Assembly (NCBI GenBank): GCA_021399445.1
Contig: JAJTUQ010000001.1
Location: 6,448,001 to 6,512,000 of the forward strand
Reading direction: 5' to 3'
Origin: Xylogone sp. PMI_703
Lineage: Eukaryota; Ascomycota; Leotiomycetes
Length of the DNA: 64,000 bases
The translations under genes and the position numbers were made by a program. Below the pieces are notes generated by a model. It worked only from the letters and a program-made list of their open reading frames with translations. It ran no database searches and was not told the DNA's origin. This document shows, piece by piece, positions 36,238 to 47,919 of this stretch. The first letter of the stretch is position 1; each line of letters begins with the position of its first letter.

Positions 36238-38052
36238 ATGTCAATCTTTTGCATCTCGCCCTCCTCGACGAGAGCTTCCCTCGCCACGAAGATAGCTTCC
36301 AAAGAGCTTTTGGGAGTCTTATATCCACACGATAATGTGCAGAAAAGGTATAATAAAGCACTATGTGGAAGTTCTCGCCATCTTTTCCAACGCAAACAAC
36401 TATCAACAGTAACCCTCGAGGCCTGGTTTGTCAACTCTCTCGTCGCTGCAAGTTATTGCCAGCAACACTCTCCTAAGAAGTCTTATGCATCTCCAGCAAA
36501 AATTTTGACGAGACCATCTATAAGTAGAGAGTTGCGCTCTGCATTCGCAATCGGAAATACTCCAAGACGAACCCATAGCAGAGCCGGCTACTCAACTAAA
36601 CCACACACGAAGGAAGAGCTCATAGCATTAGTTGATGAATACAACGGCACATCTTTTGCAAATCTAAATGATCCGTTGAAATCACCCAACTATTTTAATT
36701 CTCAAGTTCCAGGAAGTTCTTTTATTAAAGTTTCGGATGAGGAGGAAGATGAGTGGCCACCTCTCCGGTACGAATGGCCTGCTGATTCTGACACGAAAGT
36801 TAAACTACATGACCTTGAAGAGGCGTTAAAAGATTTTTCTAGGGATTCGGTAGAAATATATCAGTTATATAGAGCACTACCGAGACCCCGTGCACCTTAT
36901 CTCCCACCTAAAACTCGTCACAAGCTTCTTCGTCACTTATCAGTGGTGGAAAAGAAAGATGAGCAATCAATGCTACGATATCTTTCCATTGTCGATGATT
37001 TGAAGGAAACATCCATTCCTTTGAATACCGCGGAATGGACCAGTGCCATATCATTTGCTGCCCGGTATGTAGGTACATCTACTGCAGTAGAAGTGGAAGC
37101 AGCATTACACATGTGGCGAGAAATGGAGCATATTGCTGGAGTTAAAGGCAATGAGGCTACATTCAATGTTCTATTTGATGTTGCATGCAAAGCTGGAAAA
37201 TTTACCCTAGCCGAGATGATATACGGAGAGATGGAAGCTCGTGGGTTCGCATACAATCGATATCATCACGTTAGCCTGATACAATTTTATGGCCTCAAGG
37301 GAGACGGGGATGGAGCACGTGCAGCATACCGGGACTTAGTCGAAGCTGGCGAAATAGTAGATACTGTTGTTCTGAACGCTATGGTATCTGCTCTGATTAA
37401 TGCAAGAGAGGCAAATGCCGCGGAAAATATCTATGAGCGAATGAAAAGGATGCATTTTGAGAATCCAGAGCTTCGTTTGCCTCCGAGGGACTACAAAGAA
37501 AGACGCCAGATCAATTACGTCTTAATGAAAATGGCAATTGGTCTAAAGAAGGATCCTACTAGACGAGCCAAGGCTCAGAGACGATCAATTGTTGCTCCTG
37601 ATGTTCAAACTTATAGGATTTTGGTCAACTACTTTGCGGTTCGAGTCGGTGATCTGGAAAAGACTGCAAAGTTTCTAGACGAAATGAAATGGTTCAACGT
37701 TCCTCTTAGTGGGGCCATTTTTCTTGCCCTACTCAAAGGCTTTGCTAATCATGGTGGAATTCGATACACTAGCTGGACTCGAAAGAGGCTAGAAAGTGTC
37801 TGGGGGTCATTCATGCAAGCTATTCTTGATGACACAGAAGATCTATACATCTCAAAGTGGATGGTTACATGGGCACTTCGAGCTTTTGCGAAATGTGCCG
37901 GAAAATCAAGGACCCTTGAGGTGTGGGAAGAAGTGAAAACGAAGTGGCATCCCGACGAAGTTGAGCTGGATTTTGTTATGAATACCTTGCGACCACTTCT
38001 TGAGCAGGCAGATTCCATCCAAAGGCAGCCGGATTGGCTTCTCGCACCATAA
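36238..38052 (+). CDS. Pentatricopeptide repeat (PPR) protein, probably mitochondrial
   Basis: This is a single exon of 604 aa. The first 120 residues are basic and Ser/Thr-rich with few acids, consistent with a mitochondrial presequence. The core begins near STKPHTKEELIALVDEY. PPR-type helix pairs are seen at TFNVLFDVACKAGKFTLAEM, VVLNAMVSALINAREANAAE, then TYRILVNYFAVRVGDLEKTA, then AIFLALLKGFANHGG. PPR proteins bind organelle RNA in a sequence-specific way and act in mRNA stability or translation. I cannot assign a named homologue. The N-terminal boundary is the least certain part because an out-of-frame ATG at 36224 lies just upstream. Confidence 0.85.
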   Translation: MSIFCISPSSTRASLATKIASKELLGVLYPHDNVQKRYNKALCGSSRHLFQRKQLSTVTLEAWFVNSLVAASYCQQHSPKKSYASPAKILTRPSISRELRSAFAIGNTPRRTHSRAGYSTKPHTKEELIALVDEYNGTSFANLNDPLKSPNYFNSQVPGSSFIKVSDEEEDEWPPLRYEWPADSDTKVKLHDLEEALKDFSRDSVEIYQLYRALPRPRAPYLPPKTRHKLLRHLSVVEKKDEQSMLRYLSIVDDLKETSIPLNTAEWTSAISFAARYVGTSTAVEVEAALHMWREMEHIAGVKGNEATFNVLFDVACKAGKFTLAEMIYGEMEARGFAYNRYHHVSLIQFYGLKGDGDGARAAYRDLVEAGEIVDTVVLNAMVSALINAREANAAENIYERMKRMHFENPELRLPPRDYKERRQINYVLMKMAIGLKKDPTRRAKAQRRSIVAPDVQTYRILVNYFAVRVGDLEKTAKFLDEMKWFNVPLSGAIFLALLKGFANHGGIRYTSWTRKRLESVWGSFMQAILDDTEDLYISKWMVTWALRAFAKCAGKSRTLEVWEEVKTKWHPDEVELDFVMNTLRPLLEQADSIQRQPDWLLAP

Positions 38053-38360
38053 CCGCTGCGACCCTATGGGTATTGCAAAGGAACCAGAGCGAGGCCTTAT
38101 ATGTAGCAACATGTATATATGTAAAAGAAATGACAAAAGCAATATATAACTTAATCAAGTAGGGCTACGCATCTCATTGGCCATGTGACTTCGTTTTCTA
38201 CTAGATCAATTTCAATGCTATTTCTTTAATTAGAGCACGTGACTTCGTTCCTATTTCGCGAAGCACGCACGTCAACCCCTGCCATGACTGCTTTCAATAT
38301 GAAATTCCATTTATGCGGACATCGATTGTGAGACTTGTGGATATATTCACGTTAAAAAAG
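38053..38360 (+). promoter_or_regulatory. Promoter of the PNK gene with paired CA(C/T)GTGACTTCGTT sites
   Basis: This spacer holds the PPR 3' UTR and the PNK promoter. A 14-bp motif occurs twice in the same orientation: CATGTGACTTCGTT at 38182-38195 and CACGTGACTTCGTT at 38236-38249, 54 bp apart. The second contains the palindromic core CACGTG bound by bHLH factors such as Cbf1/USF types. An ATTGG (inverted CCAAT) precedes the first copy. Confidence 0.6.
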
Positions 38361-40283
38361 ATGTCGAAACCTGGGAGTAGCCTCAAAAGGCAAGTCACAG
38401 ATGGATCCATCTCTCCGCCTCCACTTAAACGCAAAGTGCAGTCTATGACAACACGTATGTTGTACCCAGAGTCATAACCACCTTCGAGAGATCTTTCTGA
38501 CATGAATGGCAGAAAATGCGGTTGCTTCATTCTTCACCCCCACTTCTCAAAAACCACCTGAGAAGATTACCTGGGAGGAAAGATCTCCAGATGATGACAG
38601 CCCAGCTACTCTTCTAGTAGGCAAATATCAACCATCGGAATTGCCTGAAGTCCAGGCCTCTGCTGAAAAGGGTGCCAAAATCGCTGCTTTTGATTTTGTA
38701 AGCTAGACATCCATCACTATATTAACAATACACTCATATTGGCGTAATAGGATTCCACGTTAATATCCACGTCCTCGGGCAAAAAGCACGGGAGCGACGG
38801 CCAGGATTGGAAATGGTGGCATCCAACAGTACCAGGAATCTTACGAGATTTATTCATCCAGGGGTTGGTGTACAAGTACCTCTTTGGTGTATAGCTGCTG
38901 ACATCTATCAGATATCGTGTCGTCGTCCTTTCCAATCAGGCAGGTATCACCTTGACAGCTGACCCAAAGCTTCCTAAGGCGCATCGTGCAAGACTGGCTC
39001 CCTTCAAAACCAAAGTTTCAGGAGTTTTAACTCAACTTGATTTACCTATTACTGTATACGCTGCCACGGCTAAGGATATATATCGGAAGCCTCGAACTGG
39101 TATGTGGACCGAACTGCTAAAAGATTACGGATTGGCAGCCAAGGACGTTCTTCATGAAGAATCTATATTTGTAGGGGATGCCGGAGGACGGCTTGCCAGC
39201 AGCGGAAAGCCAAAGGATTTCTCATGTTCGGATAGGTACGGTGTCTACCCTGCCGATCTGGAGCCTCTCTAAACTTATCCCCAACAGAAACTTCGCCGAG
39301 AATGTCGGCATCAAATTTTACACTCCGGAGGAATATTTCCTGAAAGAGTCTCCAAGACCGTTCAAACGCACCTTTCTGCCGTCCGACTACGTTGGTACAG
39401 CGTCTTCCGGGGATGGTGAGTTGCCGTGTCGGAAGCTAGAGAGTCGTACTAACCCCTTGCATAGCTACACTGTCTTATACCAAACCCAATCCACAGGATA
39501 TTGTGTTGTTTGTTGGTAGCCCAGGGGCAGGAAAGTCGACCTTCTATTGGAAGTATTTACAGCCCCTTGACTATACCAGGGTGAATCAAGATATCTTAAA
39601 AACGGTATGGTGTCTGAATTGGGTATGTGCTGTTTGTATTACTAACGGAAGCATGTAATAGCGAGATAAATGTCTGAAAGTTACACAAGAGTATTTAGAT
39701 GAGGGGAAATCTGTTGTGGTGGGTGAGTAAACCCCCTGTCCCACATTTCAGGCCTTACCTGGCGTGATGTACGTGAGCGTGTACTTATCTTCTTTAGACA
39801 ACACCAATGCAGACTTAGAGACTCGAAGCAAGTGGATTGCCCTCGCAAAGAAAAACTCCGTACCTATACGCTGCATATTATTTACAGCAAATATGAATGT
39901 TTGCGAGCACAACGATGCTGTAAGGGCGTTGAATAGCAAGGTATGTTCTGGCCCTTGCATTTTCGATGCCTGAGCGTCCCATCTTTTATGAGAAGCCTAA
40001 TATGAGCTGTCATATAACCTCAATAAGCTCAACCATGCTAACAGTGCGTTGATTTACCAGATGAACCCTGAGAAACGTACCATACTGCCGAAACTGGCCT
40101 TCACTGGGTTTGCTTCGCGCTTTCAGAAACCCACTCTCGCGGAAGGATTTCAGGATATCCAGGAGATCACCTTCAAGGTAGGTTCGCGCGACTGTCTAAC
40201 CCCCCAATGGCTGACGTCTACGTTTCGTACAGTTTGAGGGAACAGAAGTCGAACGGGAAATCTGGGCGCGGCATTGGACCTAA
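38361..40283 (+). CDS. PNKP: Bifunctional polynucleotide kinase / 3'-phosphatase
   Basis: Ten exons: 38361-38454, 38513-38697, 38751-38863, 38912-39235, 39288-39415, 39465-39604, 39662-39722, 39798-39940, 40061-40177, 40233-40283, giving 451 aa. The phosphatase comes first, with the HAD nucleophile motif DFDST (D92/D94, split by intron 2), then WWHPTVPGILRDL, VVLSNQAGI, YRKPRTGMW and FVGDAGGR. The kinase follows, with the P-loop GSPGAGKST (about 299-307), NQDILKTRDKC, DNTNAD and MNPEKRTILPKLAFTGFASR. It makes 5'-phosphate and 3'-hydroxyl ends at DNA breaks so ligase can seal them. There is no N-terminal FHA domain, unlike animal PNKP but like S. pombe Pnk1. Basic KRQ and KRK stretches may be an NLS. 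Residues 32-39 form a PIP-box consensus. Confidence 0.95.
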
Positions 40284-42313
40284 GGAATTCATTTTGCATC
40301 CAACGCATTATGCATCGCGCATTACGCCCTACAGCCATTGTTCATCCTTACAGACGCATCTTCCAGCCTGCTATCGGATCCGCAAGTCCAGTGAGCAGTC
40401 ATAATATTCTTGCCGACCGTGGACTAGTACAGTGTTGAGAGCCCTCATGAGATCGGGATTGGCCCCACACCAAAGCCGCGTAACTTTTGCAATCGCGGAG
40501 CGGGCTGTGTAGTCGTTCGGATGAAAGAATGGCGGCATAAAGGCGATTTCTCATTGGCCAATTCAGCGGCCCCCCAACAACTCTTTCCCTTCCCGTTCCT
40601 GTCCCTGGTCTCCAGCAAAACTTGATCCCGGAAGTTTTCAAGATCAACCGCGACTCTCATGGCGTGCAAAGTGCTTGCTGAGAGTATGCCGTGCAGGACA
40701 GCTATTGATGCAGCTTAGCTGACGAAATACAAGGATATGCCGTCCCAAGAGGGAGCAATATTTCGCTGTACGTTACATGATCCGACCAGTGGTACCATCA
40801 ATATGTGTGTGAAAATAGACCACCAACGAAAAGAAAGTTTTGTTCCCGGTGAATGGAATATTGCTAAAAAGATTTTTACGAAGAAAAAAAAAGCAAAGGC
40901 GCCAAAAAAAAAATATTTTAAAAAAAGAACAGGATTGAGTGAAAGAATTGTGGATGATTAGTGGGAAAGTGAATCCTGCCCACATAGTCACAAAAGCCAC
41001 AATGTACATTGAAATTGCAGGAAATGATGGTTCGTACTCTACTGCAGTACAGTACATACCCACAATACCCTCATACCCAAGCCGCAAAGACACCGTACGC
41101 GAGGAGGATACTTGTAATCATGTCGTGTCCCATGAAGTCACTGGCTGATTCGCGCAATGTCCTCTGGCTGTCTGGGCAAGTCGAGAGGTGCTGGAGGTGG
41201 GAAGGGTTATGCTTGGCGACTGGATGACGGGAAGAGTGATGCAGAAGTTCGGACCAGACACACGGCCGCTTCCCGCCTTGTTCCCACGAAGCCTAAGCCG
41301 GATGGCGTCCCCGTCCAATCACGTGAGAAGTCCGAGGCCGGCAACGGGCAAACATCCAGACTGCAGAGATTTCGAGCGCAAACTTTTCAGGCACTCCACA
41401 GGCGACCCAACCAGTGTCCGGGAAAATGCCCTTTGTACTCTGAAGCAACACCAGCGGGTGAAAGCTTGACGACTGGGTACCGACCGAAGAGTCATGGCAC
41501 AGCTCTGCACAGACCGGACGAGATGCAGGGCCGTGGGGAAGCCTCCGCTGCCAATGCTCTCACCAGGAGAAGCTCTCCTTCATACAGCGCGCGACCTGTC
41601 GTCGATGACGGAGTGGGCGTCGGGCGCCGGGAGCTTTGGGAGTCTTGGGGTGAGACATTTGCTCTAAGGAAGCACAGGAATACGCGGTAGGGCGCTCAAT
41701 CGTGGTTCACGGTGTTGCAGACAGGTGCAGGTACCCGACGACAAAAGGGTGTTGTGCCAGTTTGTGTGCCCTCACATCATACTCACAGTACACAGTAGGA
41801 CCACCACCACAGAAGGAGGGTGGGCTAGCGGGTGCAGAGAAAATTGCACTGCACCGTACAAGTGACATCGGAACTGCAGAGTGCTCTGCCGCCCCACCAA
41901 TGGCTGCGTCCTGTCGAAGTGACAACATCTCCACCAGGGTTTATTGCATCGTTGGGTGTTGGAGGCTGAGATTAACGACCGTTCTCTGCTGGCTCCATAG
42001 ACGAAGGATGCCCGAACTTGGGGGGTGGCTATGAGTAAAGTCCTCGATACTTGCTTGGTACGTACAGCGTTTGAAAGCAGAGCACTCCTAGCCAACACAA
42101 CAAAGAGAATGGGCAGAATCCCCCCAAACCCAAAGGCCCGGTCGAGGCCTGGGTCATCCCCCGCTTCAGAAAGGTAAGCTCGCAAGCCAACAGTGATACT
42201 GGTGGACGGAGGCTTTTCCTCCACGCTATCGTGTCCGGCCAGCGCAAGCCGATCTGAAGGGAACAACTTGACTGCGGTACGGGACCTGGGGGACTCTATG
42301 GTACTGTGGGAGA

Positions 42314-42343
42314 GTTGTGTTAGGTTGTGTTAGGTTGTGTTAG
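42314..42343. repeat. Three tandem copies of GTTGTGTTAG
   Basis: Three perfect head-to-tail 10-bp copies. The unit does not match a telomere repeat. Confidence 0.9.
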
Positions 42344-44071
42344 TCGGAAGCAAGTCCTTGGTGCGCTCAGGTGCGGTACGAAGCTACCTGTGCGAGCTTC
42401 GCCATGTAGCCCAGAGTCACTAGAGACTGCAAGTCCATCTTCCGCCAGCCCAGGACTTACTGAAAGAAGCAACTCCCTAGCATCGCACCGCGCCAAAGTC
42501 CCACGAACCTGCATCCCAGCAACGTGGATCTGGGGGCCTGTCAGCTTTCCGCGCGGCTTTTCATTGGCGGTCGGCTGTGCAGGAAGGGAAGTGGGTGGCG
42601 ACGCTGGTGGTGCCCTGGAGATGGAAGCGCGTGCGAAAAAGCGGGTTTGTTCCTGGGGTCCTGCCTTTGACACGACCTGTCCTTTCTGTCAGACGCCAAA
42701 CGAGCCAGTAGCATGTCGGCTATGGGTCCGTCTACTTTAGTGTGATCTGCCCAACCTCGCCGACCTGGGATGGCTCGCCAGGCAGCGAGGCCAGGCACTC
42801 ACTGCCCGTCTCTGGAACATTCGTTGCTCTTTCGTCAACGGCATGGCAAAAAGGTTCGCCCTGCGACGGTCGCCAGTAGCGCCAGATAGCACCAGATAGC
42901 ATTTTATTAGCACGTGCTGGGAAAACGCTAGCAAGGAGAAGAGGCAATGTCAAAGGTCGATTTGTAAACTACTCCGTACTGCGCTACCCCATCGCAACTG
43001 TCATACCAAAACTGCCGTAGCAGAAAGTGGAGGGAAGTGGAGCGAGAGCGAAAGAAATGTGAGCAGTAGCCCCAACTGGCTAGGAGCCTAGCAAGCAGCA
43101 GCGATGATGTCCAGAGAGCAGCACCTCGGCCGGCTTCCACCTCGTCAAAATAGACGCAGCAGGGCTCCCGAATCCGGCCTGGTCTGGGTCCTGTTGATCC
43201 CATCATCCCTCTCTCTTTTTCTTCCAGGGCTCTTTCTCTCTCGGGGAGGGGGGGCGGCATTCCAGGTTCTGTGTTCTGGCCCCGGGCAGAAAAAAACCGC
43301 ACGCACGGCTCTTGCTCCACGGGGCAAACACACGCTCAAAATTCCGCTGCCATCCCCCAACGCCCCGACCTCTTGTTGCTCTTGCTCCCTCTTCCCTCCT
43401 TCACTCCTTTCTCTTTCTCTTTGCTCACTTCTGCAAGTAAATCAACCTTGGGCTCTGATCGTTGATCAAAGCTGGTCCTTCGCTGGAAAAGAAAACAAGA
43501 AAATCGCTCTTTCACCGCCGCTCATTGCGCCAGAATTGTTGCCCAATTCGAGTCACTCGCAGTACCTGCATCCCCATTGGACCAACACAGCAGCCTCAAA
43601 TCACATCCATCCTTTTTTAACGTTGCAGCTCCCCGGTCAACTCACCTTCACGTGAGGCCGCTCCTTGGAACACACACCCCCATGCGGTGATTCATTTCGA
43701 CGCTGGCTCAAGAAAATCAAAATCAAAATCAAAAATATCTGATTGGTACCTGTCAAAGAAAGCACTTGCATAATACTTCTCAACACCGACACTCCAGCGC
43801 CAGACGATTCCCGGGCCTACGTGGTCGTCGCGGGGGGCACGGCCTCTATTCCAGCGGATCCCATCCACGTGTGACTGAAAGGAAGGGACCTTTGATAGAC
43901 AGCAGCAGCAATATACCACCACCTCGTCAGGCAAAGCAGCAAAAGAAGTACGACCACATTATGTCGTTAGCCGCGCTGTAAAAGGGAGGGTAGACTTTTA
44001 TGGACGCACGGGGACTGACCTAGTTTGTATGTCTCGAAACTCATCACAACACAACCCCAACCTCGGCCGCA

Positions 44072-44098
44072 AGCAGCAGCAGCAGCAGCAGCAGCAGC
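44072..44098 (+). repeat. (AGC)9 run just before a start codon
   Basis: Nine AGC triplets, about 45 bp upstream of the chosen ATG. In frame with an upstream ATG (44025) they would read as an Ala run. Confidence 0.9.
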
Positions 44099-44144
44099 AC
44101 CCATCGCAGAACACCAGCATCCCGCATGCCATAAATCAACCACC

Positions 44145-45964
44145 ATGTCTCCAAAGTTGAAACCGCTCTTGCTGCCACAACTGGTGGAGCAGCGCAAGAG
44201 AGAAGGCACGTCCAGCACGGGCGTGGACTCCCCAATGTCTTATTACTACACGCAAGGTCCGCAAAACACGCTTGTCACTCAGAGCTCGCATAACACCGCA
44301 ACTATACTACTGAGCAACACACAAACCCCTCAGAGCAACACCAGCACTCCTACAGCCATGTCGGAGAACACTTCTCCCGTAGTATCAACTTTCTCATTGC
44401 GAAGTCACTTGAGACATCCCAGCTCGACGTCATCAATTGAGTCACCTCAACTTCATAGCCCGACTTCGCCTACCTTCAGTACCTCCAATGCCAAGGCTAG
44501 CAAACGCTCTCTACCTGATGTCGAAGAAGAGCCACTGGAACGCGACGACTTCGTCATGTTTGACGAAGATGCGAATGTAGAATGGGATTGCTTGTGTAAG
44601 TTCCATCGCCAAAAAAGGGGGTTTTTTTTTTCTCTCGACAAATCTCACGTCAGAACCTTTCATGTGCTAATAGTACTTTGTGATTTATTGTAGGTGATGA
44701 CCCGCAGTGCATGCATCGCGATTCGTCAAATGTCCAAAGCCCTTTCACAGGTGACTTTGACTACGACTTCACCAGTGGAACCTTGGATGATGGAGCATAT
44801 TCACCAAGCTTACAGTCAAGGAAGAGGCGTTCAAATGAGTCTGGATTCTCTGGAATTGCTACCAAACTCAGCTCCCGCTTGCCCTCGTTCTCGCGCAAAC
44901 TACAGTCACGAAAGGCAGAGAATAGCGGCACCTTCAGTCCCAGCAGCTATCGAGAAGGCGCCGCCTCTCGCGCTGCATCGAGTCGTTCATCCTCTCTTTC
45001 CAACTCCGTTCGTGAGGGAGTTGACAGAAATAGCCTCCACATGCCCCCTACCCCTGCAAGGAGCTTCCGTAGTAGTCGCGAGGAGGTATCTCTTCCGTCT
45101 CCCATTGATATCGAGAAAGCGAACAGCGCCACCATTGAAGAGGCTAATGAACCTCTTGCAACCACCCCCTTGCTTCCTCCTCTTATGATAGACACGCAAG
45201 CCCAAGCATCCCAGGTTCAACTGCAGTCACCATTGCAATCTCCATCTGTCGCTGAGCCGACCGAAAGATTCTCAGCAAGCGCCCTTTCTCTTGATACCAT
45301 CGTCACACCTCAAGCCCAGATGATGCCGTCGCCGCCTCTAAGCACACAACCCTCTATCTCATCATTCCACCCTACAAGTCAGCGACCGCCACACCTTGTG
45401 CCATCGTCGGAAATCCCATCTTTGCTCATCGGTGACCCCAATGACGAGTGGGCCAATAAGCTCGGACACGCCAACTTTACCATTCATCCTGAGCCCTACA
45501 TTCCAGAGATATTCGATCTCGAAGCTTGCCGTCAACTCCGAGCCAACTGGGATCAAGCTAGAGTCAATTATACCAAGCACCTGGTGCGCACTGGTGAACA
45601 TTATGGCGTCACTTCAAAAATATACAAGTTGACTGAGCAGAAATGGGCCGAAATCGATGCGCAATGGAGGCAAAACAATAAAATTACAGTTGCGAACACC
45701 GCCGAAAACGATGGTGATGCATTTGTGACATTGAAACATGCTACATTCGTGCACGGCACCGATAGCAATATGATGACCAAGATCCCAAGCTTGAATGATC
45801 CTCAAAGCGAAGGCAAGTTCCCTCAACTTGGCGATGAGGATATTGTCGGTCCAATGGTCCAAGTTGCGGCTCGAATACAAAGAAACCGATCCAAGAAGGC
45901 CAAAATCATGCGCTTTTTCACCGAGAAGTTTCCAATCAAGAGACATGCCACAACGGCGGCCTGA
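44145..45964 (+). CDS. Ser/Pro-rich conserved protein of unknown function
   Basis: Two exons, 44145-44595 and 44694-45964, give 573 aa. I chose the ATG at 44145 for its CACCATG context. An in-frame upstream ATG at 44025 would add 40 residues including nine Ala from the AGC run. The N-terminal two thirds are Ser/Thr/Pro-rich and look disordered. The C-terminal third looks folded: SLLIGDPNDEWANKLGHANF, then IHPEPYIPEIFDLEACRQLR, a helical stretch with NYTKHLVRTGEHYGVTSKIY, and a basic end (RIQRNRSKKAKIMRFF). I recognise no enzyme or binding motif. Fungal genomes often label such proteins only as Pro/Ser-rich. Role unknown. Confidence 0.75.
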
Positions 45965-47919
45965 TCAACTGTGCCTGAGGCTGCAGTCCAATTGCAACTG
46001 CGCATCTCAGTATCACCAACCCACCTATACCATACACTGTTTATATTGTACATGAATTGTGCACATACGATTTATATGACACGGCTTAATGATTGTCTTC
46101 TTTGTTCATACATCCTACACAGCCGGCGGATTACCTATTGTTTATACCTTATTTTTTTTTCGCAATATACCCCAATGACGCTCGTTAGCAAACTACATTC
46201 TCTTGGCAAGAAGCCTGTTATCTGATACTCGTTTTGAAATTTGTTTTGAAAGTTTTTTGTTTTGTGCTCAAAATTAATGAATTTTGGCTCCCATTGAGCA
46301 TGCTCTTTCCTTTTGTCTTTTGGCAAGATAGATTGGCGGATTCAGACAGGAATGGGTTAGAAGGATACTTGGATGGGAAAATCTCAAAAAGTTCGGGTTT
46401 GAAGGGCCAAAAGTTTAATACTGGGTGTATATTTTTATGTATAGAGAAAAAGATGGGAAAATAGATTGGCTCGGAATGGTCCGGACTTTGGTACTTGCTA
46501 GTTTGTCTTTTTTTGCTTTTTTCAGGTTGGTGGTAGTAGTGGCTGGATTGTGCGAAGTGTGTATATGTCAAGGTGGTGGATTTTCGTCATTCCTTCACTT
46601 TCCATTCTCGGACATTAAGTGTGCGGAGCTTATTGCTCTTCCCTAGATGTCCTGGCGGCTGTTACCTCTGGCGGTACCAGACTCATCGACTTCAACAGGG
46701 AAAGAGGTCTGGTATCCCATTGGGAGAGCGCAGTCATTTGGTTCTTTCTCCTTCACCGCTTCGGCGCGATCCATCTTTGTGTGGCCCGTGTGCGGAATGA
46801 GGTTGAGAGGGATACTTTTAGATAGAATTGATAATATCGATAATATTACCTCTAATTCTTGGCCTCAGCTCAACATGGGTGACAAATGTTTTCTTAAGCA
46901 TGAGCTAAAACGATTGAAGCTACTGTGTAACATAAAATAATCTGAAACCCTGCTCAAGGGCTTTTTATCTGGGTGTTACCGTGGACATCCTGTTTCTCAT
47001 ACCAGTATGCTTGCTAGCTTTACTTTGCTTTTTCCCCAACGATAAGGATAAGAATGTGCGGTAAGAAGACGAACGGACGGATAAACAAGCAAGCATGTCA
47101 GATGCATGTGCGGTGTGATTCTCAATAAGAGATTGCTTGCTTGTATGGGATTTATCAGCAGGCTTCGTTATGTTAGATGTAAGGAGGGTAAGATGATAAT
47201 TGCAAGTAGGGTACGTTGAATAGAGAACTGAGTAAGGAGAGGTGATTTGAGGTTACTTTTAAGGTTATCTATTTCATGGAAGTGAGGCTGGTGTGGTGGG
47301 GAGGGACTTCCTTGGTTAGTTAGTCTCACTCGTATTCAGGTAATGAGAACTTGCTTCCAATTACTACTGAGTTGAGTTGAGTTGAGCTGAGTATACCGGG
47401 AGAAGCATTAAAAGTGTGAATGTACCTCGGCCCTGTAGTAGTAGCTCGGTTTATGGAACGCATATCTCTTAATCCTGTGATTGGATAGCGGAGGTGGATT
47501 ATCAGTGATATGAAGTGATATTGTGGTCTTTATGAAGTACACTAGTGTATTTAGGTATCGGGGTGGCGGTAAATAAGGGCAAGCAGAAAATTGCTGTTCA
47601 TCTGTATGGTGTATGCCAGCAGTTGATTGAATAAATGAATCTTGATTACGGCTACTGATTAGTATTTAGATCACTAAGCCGGATGCTATACCAAGCTCTT
47701 GGCCCATAAGATATAGGCTATTGGTTTTAGGTTATAGGCTACAATCTTGGAACCATAGGTTAGAGTCTACCACTTTGCGAGATCTGTTGATTACGATAAC
47801 TGTAATAACGATAATGGTAAAATGAGCTTTCACCTAAATTACTATCATTGTGGAATTAGATGTTGTATTTTGTTGGCTAAGCCGGGCTACTCCCTTGCTT
47901 GACTATGAATCAAAAATAT
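45965..47919. other. Convergent gene-free region
   Basis: These 2 kb lie between the 3' ends of converging genes. It is AT-rich, with a TGAGT pentamer run near 47,368-47,391, an 11-bp inverted repeat (ACAAGCAAGCA near 47,088, its complement near 47,144) and repeated ATAGGTTA-like words at 47,705-47,765. No gene is supported. Confidence 0.5.

Larger units (their letters stand above)
40284..44144. other. Long gene-poor region
   Basis: I find no supported gene in these 3.9 kb. ORFs are compositionally biased and overlap on both strands. Visible features are an A-rich patch at 40,880-40,930, a tandem 10-bp repeat at 42,314-42,343, several CACGTG cores (near 41,322, 42,911, 43,649 and 43,864) and a CT-rich stretch at about 43,190-43,440, probably in the leader of the next gene. 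Confidence 0.5.

Noticed and set aside
41157..41690. 177-codon frame in the gene-poor region
   Set aside because: It has no recognisable domain, a biased Gly/Arg/Ser composition and overlapping opposite-strand frames.
44025..44144. Upstream start with an Ala run for the Ser/Pro-rich protein
   Set aside because: The context of that ATG is poor and the (AGC)9 run looks like leader sequence. The ATG at 44145 has a CACC context. It cannot be fully excluded.
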